This document shows, piece by piece, positions 33,992-43,082 of a stretch of 55,595 nucleotides of DNA. Every line of letters starts with the position of its first letter. Position 1 is the first letter of the stretch. Below the pieces are notes generated by a model that was not told the DNA's origin, made no database searches, and was given only the letters and a program-made list of their open reading frames with translations. Source of the DNA: Acetoanaerobium pronyense (lineage in GTDB: Bacteria > Bacillota > Clostridia > Peptostreptococcales > Filifactoraceae). Where the stretch lies: assembly GCF_017874355.1 (NCBI RefSeq), contig NZ_JAGGLI010000017.1, positions 1 through 55,595 on the forward strand. Direction: 5' to 3'. A program made the translations under genes and the position numbers.

Positions 33992-35038
33992 TCATATTTG
34001 TCCAATTAATTTTTGAACTATAAAAGAAACAATTACAACTAAAGATGAAATAATAAATCCATGAATCATAGGTGAGAATCCTGATTTAGATAGTTTTTTT
34101 AGATTTGTTTTTAAACCTATAGCACCTAGGGACATTACCATCAAAAACTTGCTCAAGCTGCTAAAGTTACTTACTAGAAAATCTGGAATAAAGCCAGTGC
34201 TCTTAATGAGTACCATACATAAGAATAAAACTATAAACCAAGGAAAAATATTTTTTATATCTACCTTGCTTTGTTTTTTCTCATCTATAATATAAGATCC
34301 ATTTGCTACAAGTGCCAAAGCTTCTTTTTTTTGATTAAGTTTATTGTTGATATATGAAAATATAAGAACTACAGGAACTATAGATAGAGTTCGAGTGAGT
34401 TTGACTATTACCGCAAAATTTCCAGCAGCATCTGAAAAAGCGTATCCGGCAGCTACTACAGAAGATGTATCATTTACTGCCGTTCCTGTCCATAAACCAA
34501 ATCCCATATCTGACATATTGAAATATGCTCCCATCAATGGAAATATCACTACCATTACAATATCAAAAATGAAGGTTGCAGATATGGCATAAGCAATATC
34601 ACTATCTTTTGCATCTATAACTGGAGCTACTGCGGCAATTGCAGATCCTCCACAAATTCCAGTCCCAGCAGATATGAGGCTTGAAAGCTTCCAGTCCATA
34701 TTTAATAATTTTCCCAATAAATAACCTCCGCCAAAGGCAGTTATTAATGTGAAAATCATTACTAATAATGATATTGCACCTACTGACAAGACCTGATTAA
34801 AGCTCAAAGACAAACCCATAAGTATGATTGCTAACCTAAGGATTTTTTTCGAGGTATAATTAAATCCTGGTATAAGAATATTGTATTTTGAAATGAAAGG
34901 ATTTAACCCAATACCTAAAAGTAAAGCGATTACACCCGGTCCTATCAAATGAATAGGGAGTATATTACTTATAAAAACTGAGGCTATTGCTAAGAAAAAT
35001 GCGAATATAATTCCAAAATGATTATTATTAAGATTCAT
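33992..35038 (-). CDS. YeiH/YadS-type putative anion (sulfate) exporter
   Basis: A 348-residue membrane protein of PF03601 with about ten hydrophobic helices and the family motifs LGIGLNP, RLAIILMGLSLSF, SAGTGICGGSAIAAVAPVI and TGTAVNDTSSVVAAGYAFS. Members are annotated as putative sulfate exporters and are usually controlled by an adjacent LysR regulator, exactly as here (divergent gene at 35147). Relatives have been linked to taurine/sulfonate or purine metabolism, so the solute is uncertain. Confidence 0.88.
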   Translation of the reverse strand: MNLNNNHFGIIFAFFLAIASVFISNILPIHLIGPGVIALLLGIGLNPFISKYNILIPGFNYTSKKILRLAIILMGLSLSFNQVLSVGAISLLVMIFTLITAFGGGYLLGKLLNMDWKLSSLISAGTGICGGSAIAAVAPVIDAKDSDIAYAISATFIFDIVMVVIFPLMGAYFNMSDMGFGLWTGTAVNDTSSVVAAGYAFSDAAGNFAVIVKLTRTLSIVPVVLIFSYINNKLNQKKEALALVANGSYIIDEKKQSKVDIKNIFPWFIVLFLCMVLIKSTGFIPDFLVSNFSSLSKFLMVMSLGAIGLKTNLKKLSKSGFSPMIHGFIISSLVVIVSFIVQKLIGQI

Positions 35039-35067
35039 GATTTCCTCCTTATCGTATTTTATGAATT

Positions 35068-35095
35068 GATTTTATCATTGATTTAGAATAAAATC
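35068..35095. promoter_or_regulatory. Inverted repeat in the YeiH-LysR divergent region
   Basis: GATTTTAT (35068-35075) and ATAAAATC (35088-35095) form an 8-bp inverted repeat with a 12-nt spacer, 30 bp upstream of the exporter start and about 50 bp upstream of the regulator. This is where a LysR-type dimer would bind to control both genes. The exact LTTR motif T-N11-A is present in such AT-rich DNA by chance, so confidence is limited. Confidence 0.4.
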
Positions 35096-35146
35096 TAATT
35101 ATATATAGTTATGAGTCGATAAATATAATTTATAGGAGGAAGCCTA

Positions 35147-36037
35147 TTGGATATAAGACTACAGTCTTTTTTAAAAGTTTGGGAATTAAAAAGCTTTACT
35201 AAAGCTGCCCAAAACTTAAATTTGACTCAACCAGCAGTTTCTCAACATATCAAATCATTAGAAAAAGAATATAATAGTCGTTTTTTAAATTATAAAGGAA
35301 AGGATCTGATCCTTACAGATTCAGGAAAGATTTTATTAGAATATGCTAATAAAATAAAACTTAGTGAAATTTTTTTTATTGAGAATATAAAACAATCAAG
35401 CTCAAAAATTAAGTCAATAAAATTTGGAGCAACCCTTACAATAGGAGAATTCACCCTCGAATCAATCTTATTTGAAATGTTTAGAAATTTCGATAATTAT
35501 AATTTGGAAATTTATGTTGAAAATACTAAAAAAAATCTGGAAATGTTAGAGAAGGGAGAAATACATTTTTCATTGGTAGAAGGCTTGTTTGATAAAACAA
35601 AATACTATTTTAAGGTTCTAAAAAATGAAAAATTCATCCTTACGGTTTCAAAAGATCATAATCTTGCAACAAAATCAAATATAAGAATTGAAGACATTTT
35701 AAATGAGACTCTAATTATAAGGGAAAAAGGGTCTGGGTCAAGAGAAATACTAGAGAGGGCCTTAGTAGATAAGAATTTTAACTTAAAAAACTTTAGCCAA
35801 AAAATAGAAATTAGTAATGTGAATTTAATTAAGAGTCTTGTAAAATCCAATCTTGGTATTAGTTTTATGTATAAAGATGCTGCAAAAAAAGAGATTGATG
35901 CTGGAGAGCTTATAGAAGTCAAAGTAGAAGATTTTACAATTGAAAAAGAATTCAATTTTATATATATGGATGATGAACTTTATATTAAAGAATTAATTTA
36001 TTTTTACGAATTTTTAAAACAAAATATGATAACATGA
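35147..36037 (+). CDS. LysR-family transcriptional regulator (CysB/CysL-like)
   Basis: A 296-residue LTTR: winged helix-turn-helix FTKAAQNLNLTQPAVSQHIKSLEKEY at residues about 18-43 and a PBP2-type effector domain from about 90. The effector-domain start (IKFGATLTIGEFTLESIL) and GSGSREILERAL are typical of CysL/YwfK-like regulators that govern sulfur genes. The TTG start lies behind AGGAGGAAG. It is divergent from the YeiH exporter, its likely target. Confidence 0.9.
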   Translation: MDIRLQSFLKVWELKSFTKAAQNLNLTQPAVSQHIKSLEKEYNSRFLNYKGKDLILTDSGKILLEYANKIKLSEIFFIENIKQSSSKIKSIKFGATLTIGEFTLESILFEMFRNFDNYNLEIYVENTKKNLEMLEKGEIHFSLVEGLFDKTKYYFKVLKNEKFILTVSKDHNLATKSNIRIEDILNETLIIREKGSGSREILERALVDKNFNLKNFSQKIEISNVNLIKSLVKSNLGISFMYKDAAKKEIDAGELIEVKVEDFTIEKEFNFIYMDDELYIKELIYFYEFLKQNMIT

Positions 36038-36182
36038 TTTCTAAATTTTAAATAAAATCAGTAAGTTTCTATAGAAAAACTTTAATTGAACTATTAAGAT
36101 ATATAGTACAAACAATTGAATTATAGTCTAATATAGGATAATCTATTCTTAACAAATACACAATATTGAGGAGTGAATATAA

Positions 36183-36713
36183 ATGATTAAAACAATAAAA
36201 GTAAATCTTGAAGTGATGGAATCTATGCTTTATTTTTGGCAGGCAACAAAAGATAGAGAAAAAGTTGGAGAAGCATATATCATGAGTATTGCCGATAAAA
36301 ATGAAATGAAAGAAATTTATGAAGATGATTTCACATCAGAATCTGTAAGACTTGTCCTAAGCGCAATATCAAATAGAGAAATCTTAAATAGCACAAACAA
36401 AAAAGAAAGAAAATTTTGGAATAATAATATGTGGATGATGGAAGATATGGATTATATGAATCTTATGCTTGCGCCTCTTAAAACATTAAACCTAGATAGC
36501 ATAAAAGATAATTTGAAAAATATAGATACAAATGCAGAAGAACTTGAGGTTGTTTTTGTCCCAGGACACCACGATGTATACAAAGTCTCTAAAAATAAGC
36601 TTATTATAAACTTCTTTAGAGTAAAACCTGATTTATTTGATGAGTCTGTGATTACAATTGAAGATAAGGAAATCAAAGCTTTTATAGAAGAAAAACTAAA
36701 AGAAATAATTTAA
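36183..36713 (+). CDS. Conserved hypothetical protein (TDE2712-like)
   Basis: A 176-residue soluble protein with no signal peptide. The N-terminal pattern (MIKTIKVNLEVMESMLYFWQATKDREKVGEAYI, VLSAISNRELN-like) recalls the TDE2712 family of uncharacterised proteins of anaerobes. The C-terminal half has VVFVPGHHDVYKVSKNKLIINFFRV, with two adjacent His that could bind metal. The function is unknown. It lies 29 nt upstream of proS and may share its transcript. Confidence 0.6.
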   Translation: MIKTIKVNLEVMESMLYFWQATKDREKVGEAYIMSIADKNEMKEIYEDDFTSESVRLVLSAISNREILNSTNKKERKFWNNNMWMMEDMDYMNLMLAPLKTLNLDSIKDNLKNIDTNAEELEVVFVPGHHDVYKVSKNKLIINFFRVKPDLFDESVITIEDKEIKAFIEEKLKEII

Positions 36714-36742
36714 TATAAATACTATTAAAGAGGTGATTACCT

Positions 36743-38443
36743 GTGAAAATGTCAAAAATGTTTTTTACTACTATGAAGGAGACTCCTTCTGATGCTGAAA
36801 TAACAAGTCATATCCTTATGATGAGAGCAGGACTTATTAAAAAAACTGCTTCAGGAATATATAATTATATGCCCCTTGGACTTAAAACTATAAAAAAAAT
36901 AGAAAACATAGTTAGAGAAGAAATGAACAGGGCAGGAGGTCAGGAAATACTATGTTCTGCTATTATTCCTTCTGAGCTTATTGAAGAGTCAGGAAGATGG
37001 AGTCTATATGGAGACGAAATGTTTAGACTTAAGGATAGACATAGTAGAGATTTTTGTTTAGGCCCAACCCATGAGGAAGTTTTCACGGATATAATAAGAA
37101 ATGAAATCAAGACATATAAGCAGCTTCCTATAAATATTTACCAGATTCAGACAAAATATAGAGATGAAAGAAGGCCTAGATTCGGTATTATGAGGGCAAG
37201 AGAGTTTGTCATGAAAGATGCCTACAGCTTTGATAGAGATTTTGAAGGACAAGATAGTTCTTTTCAGAATATGTATGATGCTTACAATAAAATTTTTGAA
37301 AGATGTGGTCTTGAATTTAAAGCAGTGGAAGCTGATTCTGGAGCAATAGGTGGAGTGGGCTCTGTTGAGTTTATGGTTAAATCAGAAGTTGGCGAAGATG
37401 CTGTAGTTTTTTGCAGCAACTGTGACTATGGCGCAAATCTTGAAAAAGCTCAAGCTATAGTTCAAGAGCATATAGGGGAAGACAAAAAGATAATCGAAAA
37501 AATTCACACACCAGCAATTAGGTCTATAGAAGAGCTATGCGATTTTTTCTCTTGTGATGGTGCTAAATTTGCAAAAACTCTGATTTACAAAGCAGACGAT
37601 AAGACTGTTGCAGTAATACTTCGTGGAGATAGAGAAGCAAATGAAATAAAGATTAAAAATGCAATAGGAACCGTAATAGATTTTGATATGGCAGATGAGG
37701 AAACTGTAAAAGCTGTTACAGGGGCTCCAGTTGGATTCGCAGGACCTGTTGGCATCAAAACTGATATATTATTAATTGATCAGGAAATAGCAAATGGATT
37801 CAATTTTATAACAGGAGCAAACGAAGAAGACTATCATATTGCAAATGTAAACTATCCTGAAGATTTTGATGGAGTTGTTGGAGATTTTAGAAATGTAGAA
37901 GAGGGAGAAGCTTGTCCTGTATGTGGTTCACCTATTACTATTGCAAGAGGCATAGAGGTTGGACATATTTTCAAGCTTGGAACAAGATATTCTGAGGCTA
38001 TGAACTGCAACTTTACTGATGAAAATGGTAAAATAAATCCTATGGTAATGGGATGCTATGGCATTGGAATCACAAGAACAATTGCAGCAATTATTGAGCA
38101 GTACAATGATGAATTTGGAATCAAATGGCCAAGACAAATAGCTCCATTTGAAATTGCTGTAGTTCCAGTTATGACCAAAGATGAAGATCAGCTAAAAGCC
38201 GCAGAAAAGATATATACACAGTTAATGGATTTAGGTTATGATGTAATACTGGATGATAGAAATGAAAGGGCTGGAGTAAAATTTAAAGATATAGATTTAA
38301 TTGGGATTCCAGTTAGAATTACTATCGGAAAGAAGCTTAAAGAAGGGAAAGTAGAGCTAAAGTTAAGAACTGAATCAGAAAGTACGGATATAACTTTAGA
38401 TGAGCTTTACCCAAAGATAGAAAACTTAATGAAGACACTATAA
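36743..38443 (+). CDS. proS: Prolyl-tRNA synthetase, bacterial type with editing insertion
   Basis: A 566-residue class II synthetase charging tRNA-Pro. Motif 1 region [31 protein letters not shown], motif 2 [28 protein letters not shown] and motif 3 [21 protein letters not shown] are present. Residues about 225-400 form the INS editing domain that removes mischarged Ala. The anticodon-binding domain follows at the C-terminus. The start is the GTG at 36743 with AGAGGTGAT upstream; an ATG two codons later is an alternative. No T-box leader is visible upstream. It is followed closely by msrC. Confidence 0.96.
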   Translation: MKMSKMFFTTMKETPSDAEITSHILMMRAGLIKKTASGIYNYMPLGLKTIKKIENIVREEMNRAGGQEILCSAIIPSELIEESGRWSLYGDEMFRLKDRHSRDFCLGPTHEEVFTDIIRNEIKTYKQLPINIYQIQTKYRDERRPRFGIMRAREFVMKDAYSFDRDFEGQDSSFQNMYDAYNKIFERCGLEFKAVEADSGAIGGVGSVEFMVKSEVGEDAVVFCSNCDYGANLEKAQAIVQEHIGEDKKIIEKIHTPAIRSIEELCDFFSCDGAKFAKTLIYKADDKTVAVILRGDREANEIKIKNAIGTVIDFDMADEETVKAVTGAPVGFAGPVGIKTDILLIDQEIANGFNFITGANEEDYHIANVNYPEDFDGVVGDFRNVEEGEACPVCGSPITIARGIEVGHIFKLGTRYSEAMNCNFTDENGKINPMVMGCYGIGITRTIAAIIEQYNDEFGIKWPRQIAPFEIAVVPVMTKDEDQLKAAEKIYTQLMDLGYDVILDDRNERAGVKFKDIDLIGIPVRITIGKKLKEGKVELKLRTESESTDITLDELYPKIENLMKTL

Positions 38444-38453
38444 GGAGAAAAAA

Positions 38454-38957
38454 ATGGCCATAAAACTAAATGGAATAGAAAAAATGAATGCAGAGCAAAG
38501 ACTTAAATATATGCTTGTACTTCTTGAAGGACAGTTGAGCTCAGAAAGTGACGAACTTGCAAATATATCAAATGCGATGGCTCTTATTAAAGCTTTAGTT
38601 GAAGATTTAAACTGGGCAGGAGTCTATTTGATGAAAAATGAAGAGCTTGTACTAGGACCATTTCAAGGCCTTCCAGCTTGCAACAGAATAAAACTTCAAA
38701 ATGGAGTTTGTGGAGCAGCTGCCACAAGAAGAAATACCATGTTAGTTCCAAATGTGGAAGAATTTGAAGGTCACATAGCTTGTGATTCTGCCTCCAAATC
38801 AGAGCTTGTAGTACCAATAATAAAAGATGATATAGTTTATGGGGTATTGGATTTGGATAGCCCGTCTTTAAATAGATTCACTGATTTAGAAAAAAATTAT
38901 ATGGAAAAGTTTGTAGATAAATTAAATGAATATATAAATTGGGAAAGATTTTTATAA
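38454..38957 (+). CDS. msrC: Free methionine-(R)-sulfoxide reductase (GAF domain)
   Basis: A 167-residue single GAF domain protein of the fRMsr family, which reduces free L-methionine-(R)-sulfoxide. Diagnostic sequences are NWAGVYLM, LGPFQGLPACNRI, NGVCGAA and the catalytic region HIACDSASKSELVVPI, giving the conserved cysteines. It lies 10 nt after proS and 15 nt before the flavoprotein gene, forming an operon. Confidence 0.92.
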   Translation: MAIKLNGIEKMNAEQRLKYMLVLLEGQLSSESDELANISNAMALIKALVEDLNWAGVYLMKNEELVLGPFQGLPACNRIKLQNGVCGAAATRRNTMLVPNVEEFEGHIACDSASKSELVVPIIKDDIVYGVLDLDSPSLNRFTDLEKNYMEKFVDKLNEYINWERFL

Positions 38958-38972
38958 TTTGGAGGTTATGAT

Positions 38973-40172
38973 TTGAAGGAAATAGTGATTATAGGAGCAG
39001 GCCCTGCAGGAATGATGGCAGCAATTAAGGCCTCTAATAAAGATTGCAACGTAACAATAATAGAAAAAAACAATATGTTAGGAAAAAAGCTACTCATTAC
39101 TGGTGGCGGCAGATGTAATATAGCAAGCAATGTTTCAAATGAGGAATTTTACTCTCATATAACAGAAAATCCTAAATTCTTGTATAGTGCACTTAATTAT
39201 TTTTCAAAGGATGATTTACTAGATTTCTTCGAAAATGAAGGAGTTAGTTTTAAGATAGAAGGAAATAAAATATACCCTCAGGATAATTCAGCAGAAGGGA
39301 TACTAAGTGTTCTTGAAACCTTACTTATATCAAATAAAGTAAACTTAAGGCTAAAAGAGCAAGTTACTGATTTGATTATAGAAAATGAAGAAATCAAAGG
39401 AGTAATAACAAATAAAGGTGAGATAAAAGCGGACAAGGTAATAGTATGTACCGGGGGAATGAGCTATAGTAAAACAGGCTCAGATGGAGCTTTTTTTAGC
39501 GTCCTAAAAAGTAAAAACATAAAAGTAAGTAAGTTTTATCCGGCTCTTGTTTATATCAACCTTCACAAAGGAGAGGAAGACAATCTAGTTGGAATAAGTA
39601 TATCAGATGTAGTTCTTACAGCTAAGGCTGATAAAAAAATATACAAAGTAACTGGAGATATTTTATTTACACATAATGGAATCAGTGGCCCTGCAGCACT
39701 TGATATGAGCAGCTATATATCAAAATACGAAGGAAAAGATATAGATTTAAGGATAGATTTTTTACCACATTATTCACAGAAGAAGCTCCTAGAATTGCTT
39801 CTTCAAAAAAATAAAAAAAATATTGTTAATAGGTTTAAAGGTATTCTTCCAGTTGAAATCTTAAAAAGAATCATGAAGGATTACAATGAAAAAGATATTT
39901 TTAATCTCAATAAAAATGAAATAGATGAAATAATAAAACAAATAAAAGAATATAAATTAGACGTAAAATCATTTGGTTCTATTGAAAACAGTATGGTTAC
40001 TAAGGGTGGAGTAGATTTGAAACACATAAAGCCATCAACATTAGAGTCTAAATTAGTAAAAAATCTATATTTTGCAGGAGAAGCCCTTGACTTAGATGGA
40101 AATACAGGGGGCTATAATCTCCAGATTGCTTTTTCTACTGGAGCACTTGCAGGAGATAGTGCATCTGAATAA
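38973..40172 (+). CDS. HI0933/BaiN-type FAD-dependent oxidoreductase
   Basis: A 399-residue flavoprotein. The N-terminal dinucleotide fold IVIIGAGPAGMMAAIKA is followed by KKLLITGGGRCNIAS, the diagnostic HI0933-family motif, and by NTGGYNLQIAFSTGALAG at the C-terminus. Family members include BaiN of bile-acid metabolism, but most are of unknown substrate, so no specific role is claimed. The start is a TTG after GGAGGTTATGAT. Last gene of the proS operon; strong terminator follows. Confidence 0.9.
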   Translation: MKEIVIIGAGPAGMMAAIKASNKDCNVTIIEKNNMLGKKLLITGGGRCNIASNVSNEEFYSHITENPKFLYSALNYFSKDDLLDFFENEGVSFKIEGNKIYPQDNSAEGILSVLETLLISNKVNLRLKEQVTDLIIENEEIKGVITNKGEIKADKVIVCTGGMSYSKTGSDGAFFSVLKSKNIKVSKFYPALVYINLHKGEEDNLVGISISDVVLTAKADKKIYKVTGDILFTHNGISGPAALDMSSYISKYEGKDIDLRIDFLPHYSQKKLLELLLQKNKKNIVNRFKGILPVEILKRIMKDYNEKDIFNLNKNEIDEIIKQIKEYKLDVKSFGSIENSMVTKGGVDLKHIKPSTLESKLVKNLYFAGEALDLDGNTGGYNLQIAFSTGALAGDSASE

Positions 40173-40173
40173 T

Positions 40174-40219
40174 AAAAACCCTCTAGTATAGGAAAATCTA
40201 TCCTATCTAGAGGGTTTTT
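40174..40219. terminator. Terminator after the proS operon
   Basis: A 13-bp perfect stem AAAAACCCTCTAG (40174-40186) with 40207-40219, plus an inner TAGGA/TCCTA pairing; A and T runs on both sides make it usable in both directions. Confidence 0.9.
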
Positions 40220-40283
40220 AATGGATAAAATCTATTAAACTTTATTTAAAATCTAGTTGATTTATAGAAAAATATTTATGAAT

Positions 40284-40832
40284 TTAAGAGGAGTAAAGTA
40301 TTTCTTTTGCAATTTTATGGGAAAGTTCTTTTGAAGATATAGTTTCTACCATATAAAGTCCAAATTTTAATGCAGTCCCAACTCCTCTAGAGGTTATTAT
40401 ATTATCATCTTGGACGATATCTTCTTCAATATATAAAGAATCCTTGAAGGTTTCCTTTAAAGCTGGAAATGAAGTCGCTTTTTTGCCATTGAGTATATCC
40501 AAATCATAGAGTACTGTTGGAGCCGCACAAATTGCAAAAATTAGATTTTTATTTTTATTTGCAGCTAGAATATGATGCTTTACCATAAATGAATTTTTTA
40601 AATTTTGGGTCCCAGGCATACCACCAGGCAAGAAAATCCCATCATCATTTTTTATTTTTACATTTTTAATTAGTTCATCACACTGCAAAATAATACCATG
40701 TGCACCTTTTACTAAAAGAGAGTCTTCCTTTACTGATACAGTTTGTACATCAATATTGGCTCGTTTTAAAATATCTATAGGAGCTACTGCTTCTGTTTCT
40801 TCAAAACCATCTGCTAAAAATACATATATCAT
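40284..40832 (-). CDS. DJ-1/PfpI family protein (YajL-like)
   Basis: A 182-residue DJ-1-type protein. Seen: an early FLADGFEETEAVAPIDILKRA (conserved Glu), PGGMPGTQNLK and the nucleophile elbow AICAAPTVL with its Cys. Such proteins are proposed deglycases or redox chaperones; the physiological activity is disputed. It is monocistronic, with AAAGGAGG before the start. Confidence 0.88.
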   Translation of the reverse strand: MIYVFLADGFEETEAVAPIDILKRANIDVQTVSVKEDSLLVKGAHGIILQCDELIKNVKIKNDDGIFLPGGMPGTQNLKNSFMVKHHILAANKNKNLIFAICAAPTVLYDLDILNGKKATSFPALKETFKDSLYIEEDIVQDDNIITSRGVGTALKFGLYMVETISSKELSHKIAKEILYSS

Positions 40833-41088
40833 TTCTTTTCCTCCTTTTAATAAACCTTACCCAAATTTATTTTTTTATACTCATTTTTGTATCTTTATTA
40901 TAGCTGGTGATTAGACCAAGCAAAGTTTATTAGGAAATAATATCTTATATTTATAAAAATTATCAGCTTTATAGAATATTTCTATAAATGTAATAGAGAA
41001 ACTTGATTAGACTTGTTAAAAAAACTACTTTATCATTGAGATAGGTGAAGGATTTATACACTGAAATAATATAATTTGGAGGTTTAAT

Positions 41089-42243
41089 ATGGAGCTTAGA
41101 AAAGAATTGCCTGAGATTTTTGAAGAATTTGCAGAAGCTAGAAGAAACGGGTTTATGCTTGCAAAAGATTTAAAAGAAAAAAATGTACCTATGGTTGGAA
41201 CTTTCTGTACATATATGCCTCAAGAGCTTCCACTTGCAATGGGAGCAGCTGTTGTATCTCTTTGCGCTACATCAGACGAAACTATTGGAGAAGCAGAAAA
41301 AGATCTTCCTAGAAACCTTTGTCCATTAATCAAATCTAGCTATGGTTTTGGTAAAACAGACAAGTGCCCATATTTTTATTTTTCAGACATAGTTGTGGGT
41401 GAAACAACATGTGATGGAAAGAAAAAAATGTATGAATATATGGGAGAGTATAAAGATGTTCATGTAATGCAGCTTCCAAATACTCAGATAGGACAAGATT
41501 CTTTTAATCTATGGAAAAATGAAATCATAAAGTTAAAAGATATACTTGAAGAAAAATTTGATACAAAAATTACAGAAGATCATATAAAAAGTGCTATTAA
41601 TTTAAAAAACAGAGAAAGAACTGCTTTAAAGAATTTTTATGCCCTTGGAAAGCTAGATCCACCTGCGATAACAGGAGGGGATATTCTAAAAGTACTTTAT
41701 GGTTCGACTTTCAAATTTGATAGAGAGCAAAGTATAAAAGAAGTAGAAGCTTTAACTCAAAAGATAACTGAAGAATATAACGAAGGTAAAGTTTTAGAAA
41801 GAAAGCCAAGAATATTAATCACAGGATGTCCAATAGGAGGAGTTACGGAAAAGGTAGTAAAAGCCATAGAAGATAACGGAGCAAATGTAGTATTTTTTGA
41901 AAACTGTATGGGAGCTAAAGCAATAGAGGACTTAGTATCAGAGGAAAAAGAAGATGTATATGAAGCTTTAGCTGAAAAATATCTTTCTATAGGATGTTCA
42001 TGTATGACTCCTAATGACAATCGTATTAAGATGCTTGATAGAGCAATAGATGAATACAAGGTAGATGGAGTAGTTGATGTAATACTTCAAGCCTGTCATA
42101 CCTATGCTATTGAAACATTAAATATAAAAAGATTTGTAAATGGTTCAAAAGACATTCCTTATATGAGTATAGAGACTGATTATTCAACATCTGATATAGG
42201 GCAGTTAAATACTAGAATGGCTGCATTTGTAGAAATGATTTAA
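41089..42243 (+). CDS. Double-cubane-cluster reductase (2-hydroxyacyl-CoA dehydratase-like, YjiM family)
   Basis: A 384-residue protein related to the beta subunit of 2-hydroxyacyl-CoA dehydratases. Cys residues lie at 40 (GTFC), 59, 78, 93 and 108, plus GCPIGG, ENCMGAK, GCSCMTPND and QACHTY further on. The single-subunit form paired with an activase gene matches the double-cubane-cluster protein (DCCP/YjiM) group, in which an [8Fe-9S] cluster performs low-potential reductions of small molecules. The natural substrate is unknown. No CoA-transferase or partner alpha subunit is present, which argues against a true amino-acid dehydratase. The start follows TTGGAGGTTTAAT. Confidence 0.87.
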   Translation: MELRKELPEIFEEFAEARRNGFMLAKDLKEKNVPMVGTFCTYMPQELPLAMGAAVVSLCATSDETIGEAEKDLPRNLCPLIKSSYGFGKTDKCPYFYFSDIVVGETTCDGKKKMYEYMGEYKDVHVMQLPNTQIGQDSFNLWKNEIIKLKDILEEKFDTKITEDHIKSAINLKNRERTALKNFYALGKLDPPAITGGDILKVLYGSTFKFDREQSIKEVEALTQKITEEYNEGKVLERKPRILITGCPIGGVTEKVVKAIEDNGANVVFFENCMGAKAIEDLVSEEKEDVYEALAEKYLSIGCSCMTPNDNRIKMLDRAIDEYKVDGVVDVILQACHTYAIETLNIKRFVNGSKDIPYMSIETDYSTSDIGQLNTRMAAFVEMI

Positions 42244-42257
42244 TTAAGGAGAGATTT

Positions 42258-43016
42258 ATGCTAATACTTGGGATTGACTCTGGGTCAACCACAACAAAAG
42301 GGGTTTTATTTGACGGAAAGAATGTTTTGGACTCAGTAATAGTATCTACTGGCTCTAGCCCAAAAGAAGCAATGAAGGAAGTTTATAGGATATTAAAAAA
42401 AGACAATGACGTATATACTGTAACCACAGGATATGGAAGAAATCTGCTTGAAGGCCTTTCGGACAAAAGTGTAACCGAAATCACTTGTCATGGGAAGGGA
42501 GCATCCTATCTTTGTCCTGGAATTAGTGCGGTTATAGATATAGGAGGGCAGGACAGTAAAGTAATAAAACTAGATAGAGATTCAAATATCGTTGATTTTG
42601 CAATGAATGACAAATGTGCTGCTGGAACAGGTAGATTTATAGAAGTTATGATGAGAACCCTTAAACAGGAAATAAGCAATATTGATAGTTTTATTGAAGG
42701 AGAAAATCCACTAAAAATAAGTAGTATGTGTACTGTATTTGCGGAAAGTGAAATCGTGAGTCTTTTGGCAAAAGAGGAAAAAGCTGAGTCCATTGCAATG
42801 GGCATAGTTGATTCGATTTGTGAAAGAACGGCAATTTTTGCCAGAAAACTAAATTTTGATGGGAGCATATTTTTTAGTGGTGGACTTTCAAAGAGCAAAG
42901 TTATTACAAGTGTTCTCAGTGAAAAGCTTAGGCAAGAGGTTCTAACTCATGAAAATTCTCAGCTGACAGGAGCGATAGGAGCTGCAGTCATTGGAAGTAA
43001 AAAAATAAGAGGATAA
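42258..43016 (+). CDS. Acyl-CoA dehydratase activase-like ATPase (HgdC/YjiL type)
   Basis: A 252-residue ASKHA-fold ATPase. It shows phosphate-1 motif GIDSGSTTTKG, VIDIGGQDSK and the two cluster-ligand cysteines in NDKCAAGTGRF and SSMCTVFAESE, which bridge one [4Fe-4S] cluster between two subunits. It injects electrons into the preceding double-cubane protein at the cost of ATP. It lies 14 nt downstream, same operon, and ends at a strong terminator. Confidence 0.92.
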   Translation: MLILGIDSGSTTTKGVLFDGKNVLDSVIVSTGSSPKEAMKEVYRILKKDNDVYTVTTGYGRNLLEGLSDKSVTEITCHGKGASYLCPGISAVIDIGGQDSKVIKLDRDSNIVDFAMNDKCAAGTGRFIEVMMRTLKQEISNIDSFIEGENPLKISSMCTVFAESEIVSLLAKEEKAESIAMGIVDSICERTAIFARKLNFDGSIFFSGGLSKSKVITSVLSEKLRQEVLTHENSQLTGAIGAAVIGSKKIRG

Positions 43017-43035
43017 AAAAATAACATTAGATTGG

Positions 43036-43072
43036 AAAATCCCAGTGTGAAATTCATTCATACTGGGATTTT
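43036..43072. terminator. Bidirectional terminator between the activase and hydF
   Basis: An 11-bp perfect stem AAAATCCCAGT (43036-43046) with ACTGGGATTTT (43062-43072); the loop contains a further TGAA/TTCA pairing. Convergent genes end at 43016 and 43083. Confidence 0.88.
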
Positions 43073-43082
43073 GTAATATTTC

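Noticed and set aside
40970-40986. ATAGAA-TAT-TTCTAT inverted repeat before the double-cubane reductase gene
   Set aside because: Short AT-rich palindromes of this size arise easily here. It matches no regulator consensus well enough, and promoter boxes could not be placed around it.
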